64,000 bases of DNA. Source: Allorhizocola rhizosphaerae. GTDB taxonomy: Bacteria > Actinomycetota > Actinomycetes > Mycobacteriales > Micromonosporaceae. The position numbers and the translations under genes were made by a program. Location: assembly GCF_003426775.1 (NCBI RefSeq), contig NZ_QJUG01000008.1:1-64000 (forward strand), read 5' to 3'. Below, one piece after another: positions 62,544-64,000 of this stretch. The notes under the pieces are model-generated. The model was not told the origin of the DNA. It made no database searches and saw nothing but the letters and a program-made list of their open reading frames with translations. Positions within the stretch are counted from its first letter, which is position 1. Each line of letters begins with the position of its first letter.

Positions 62544-63137
62544 ATGGTTGACCCGTGGAGTGCGGTTACGACGCTCGCCGATGCCTCCCGTCGCGCGCTG
62601 TTCGACTACGTCCGGCGCCAGGATCATGCCGTGAGCAGGGAAGAGGCCGCCGACGCGACCGGGATGTCGCGCGGGCTGGCCGCGTTTCACCTCGACAAGC
62701 TGGCCGAGGTGGGGCTGCTTTCGACGCGCTATGCGGCGACCCCGGGGCGAGGTCGCTCGCCCAAGGTCTATTTCGCGCCGGTCGCGGTCAACGTGTCCAT
62801 CCCGCAGCGCCACTACGAGATCCTCGCGCGGATCCTGGCCGGGGCGGTGGCCGACGAGCCGTCCAATGTGGAGCGTGCGGCGCATCGGGCGGCGCATGAT
62901 CTGGGCGCGGCCTACGGGGTGGGCGCGCTGGACGGGCTCGGGTTCGAGCCCGAGCGGCGCGGTGACCGGATCGTGCTGCGCAACTGCCCGTTCCAGGAGC
63001 TGGCGCAGGCGCACACCGAGCTCATCTGCGCGCTGAACCTGTCGTTTGTGGCAGGCATGCTCCAGGGCTCACCCGCGCGCGCCGAGCTCGCACCGCAACC
63101 CGGCTGCTGCTGCGTCGCAGTGACCGGCACGGTTTGA
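62544..63137 (+). CDS. HTH transcriptional regulator with Cys-rich C-terminus
   Basis: A 197-residue regulator. The N-terminal winged helix (LADASRRALFDYVRRQ, then VSREEAADATGMSRGLAAFHL) resembles ArsR/SufR-type proteins. The C-terminal half has NCPFQELA, ELICAL and GCCCV, a set of cysteines that could bind an Fe-S cluster or metal. It is divergent from folE. ATG 62544 appears leaderless. Confidence 0.85.
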   Translation: MVDPWSAVTTLADASRRALFDYVRRQDHAVSREEAADATGMSRGLAAFHLDKLAEVGLLSTRYAATPGRGRSPKVYFAPVAVNVSIPQRHYEILARILAGAVADEPSNVERAAHRAAHDLGAAYGVGALDGLGFEPERRGDRIVLRNCPFQELAQAHTELICALNLSFVAGMLQGSPARAELAPQPGCCCVAVTGTV

Positions 63138-63383
63138 GCGCATGCGTTCGCCGGGGCGCCCGGTGTCCAAAAGCGACACGGCGACGCCGGTGAAGAACCC
63201 GTCCGCGGCCGGCTTGGTCTCGCTGCGAGCCAAGGTCGAGGACGCGCCGGAAATACAGTTGACCAGATCGTCATCTGCGCCTACGAAGTCAAGTAACCCT
63301 TTCGCACACACCGAAGAGCCGGGCCTGCCATCCCGGCTCTTCGGTCATGCGTAGTCGGCCGTCCGTGTGTCAGGATGCAGATC
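63138..63383. other. Intergenic region with a strong terminator
   Basis: No gene is called. A frame continuing in phase after the regulator's TGA stays open to TAA 63294-63296 but has only about 63 percent GC at third positions. A minus-strand frame is also open and unrecognised. A -10-like CAGGAT (63371-63376) lies seven bases before the acyl-CoA dehydrogenase ATG. Confidence 0.5.
63310..63345. terminator. 14-bp stem terminator
   Basis: ACCGAAGAGCCGGG and CCCGGCTCTTCGGT pair perfectly around CCTGCCAT. It lies 173 bases after the regulator's stop. Confidence 0.85.
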
Positions 63384-64000
63384 ATGACACCGTCCCCATT
63401 GGACCCGCCCACCGCCGAGATGTCCTGGGCCGAGCGCGCCACCGTGCTGGCCGCCGATTTCGCGCAGCGTGCAGCCGAGCTTGACGAGACGGCGCAGTTG
63501 CCGATCGAGAACCTGCGTGCACTGCACGAAGCCGGGTTCGATGTGGCATGGCTGCCGGAAAGCTTTGGTGGGCAAGGACTTTCGTGGGTCACGTTCGGGC
63601 GCGTGCTGGCCACGATAGCCAAGGCGTGCCCGTCCACGGCCACGATCTGGCTCATGCACCTGGGCGCGGCGTACGGCCTGGTCCACATGAGCGACGACGA
63701 CAACGCACGCTTTTTCGCGCACGAGCTGGCGGGCGGCAAGCGTTTCGCCAACGCGCTTTCGGAGCCCACGGGCGGCAACCTGTTCCTCATGCCGCTGCAG
63801 GCCGCGCGCCCCGTCGACGCCGGGTTCGTCCTCGATGGGGCGAAGCGGTTCGTGTCGGGCTGCGAGATCGCCGACTATCTGCTGGTCAATGCGCTGGTCG
63901 AGGACGTTCCGGCGTTCTTCGGGATCACGCCGGACGACACGCTGCGGCTCGTGCCGATCTGGGACAGTGTCGGGCTGCGTGCCACCCGCAGTCAGCTGAT
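63384..64000 (+). CDS. Acyl-CoA dehydrogenase family protein, partial
   Basis: The first 205 residues of an acyl-CoA dehydrogenase, cut by the window edge. The N-terminal helical domain has FDVAWLPESFGGQGLSWV; the middle beta domain begins NALSEPTGGNLF and GAKRFVSGCEIAD, where FAD and substrate bind. The active-site base lies beyond the edge. ATG 63384 is chosen, with ATG 63375 in frame. Confidence 0.88.
   Translation, partial: MTPSPLDPPTAEMSWAERATVLAADFAQRAAELDETAQLPIENLRALHEAGFDVAWLPESFGGQGLSWVTFGRVLATIAKACPSTATIWLMHLGAAYGLVHMSDDDNARFFAHELAGGKRFANALSEPTGGNLFLMPLQAARPVDAGFVLDGAKRFVSGCEIADYLLVNALVEDVPAFFGITPDDTLRLVPIWDSVGLRATRSQL

Noticed and set aside
63138-63296. Read-through or selenocysteine extension of the HTH regulator past its TGA
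   Set aside because: The frame is open for 52 codons but GC at third positions is only about 63 percent, far below neighbouring genes, and the residues show no domain. A gene remnant is possible.

Overview
The window is a 64 kb piece of a high-GC actinomycete chromosome. The evidence is strong GC preference at third codon positions, many GTG starts, many apparently leaderless transcripts (a -10 box 6-7 nt before the start codon), and actinobacterial markers: a group II truncated haemoglobin, a class F sortase, EttA, an Eis-like acetyltransferase, a CtaJ-like cytochrome oxidase subunit, DUF5130 and DUF6158. No rRNA, tRNA, CRISPR array, transposase or prophage was found, and I do not name a genus.

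Layout. 0-4.6 kb: ArsR/CDF metal-efflux operon, DUF350 and DUF6158 proteins, a GT4 glycosyltransferase and a BBE-type flavin oxidase. 4.5-10.4 kb: secreted subtilase, LysR regulator divergent from a DapA-like aldolase, and a DUF2268 protein. 10.4-15.4 kb: an ABC-2 exporter with an unusual extracytoplasmic insert, divergent from a response regulator/histidine kinase pair, with a 41-bp palindrome between them. 15.4-21.4 kb: a deleted NmrA gene, a Tat-exported PhoX-like protein, and trehalose genes in which the phosphatase is fused to a GH15 glycosidase. 21.5-31.9 kb: ettA, thioesterase, YbjN, secreted beta-propeller, glbO, a repeat-filled 0.9 kb gap, MFS exporter, MscS, HNH protein, sortase and its probable substrate.

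31.9-42.2 kb is an 11-gene, tightly coupled catabolic operon. It holds kynureninase, kynurenine 3-monooxygenase, every nba-type enzyme from 3-hydroxyanthranilate to acetyl-CoA plus pyruvate, and a formamidase-like hydrolase. Tryptophan 2,3-dioxygenase is absent from the window. A hairpin-repeat composite interrupts the operon between the hydratase and the acetaldehyde dehydrogenase.

42.2-50.8 kb returns to housekeeping genes (CtaJ, DUF5130, secreted vWA/PKD protein, DUF2252, pepN, DUF1015, rpiB). 50.8-54.8 kb holds a frameshifted Uma2 gene, a PemK/RHH toxin-antitoxin pair, the Eis-like gene and small regulators. 54.8-64 kb holds recD2 divergent from an epimerase, an NrtR-like Nudix regulator, two tandem nucleosidase paralogues (the second probably catalytically dead), ferredoxin reductase, folE, a Cys-rich HTH regulator, and an acyl-CoA dehydrogenase cut by the window edge.

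The most unusual non-coding signals are: (i) a 59-60 bp interspersed hairpin repeat, two copies of which supply the stop codon of the gene in front; (ii) three hairpins with unrelated stems but the same loop, all in the same orientation relative to transcription; (iii) concentric palindromes in front of the nucleosidase pair; (iv) divergent leaderless promoters whose -10 boxes overlap. Promoter, operator and hairpin calls are by eye and not computed.
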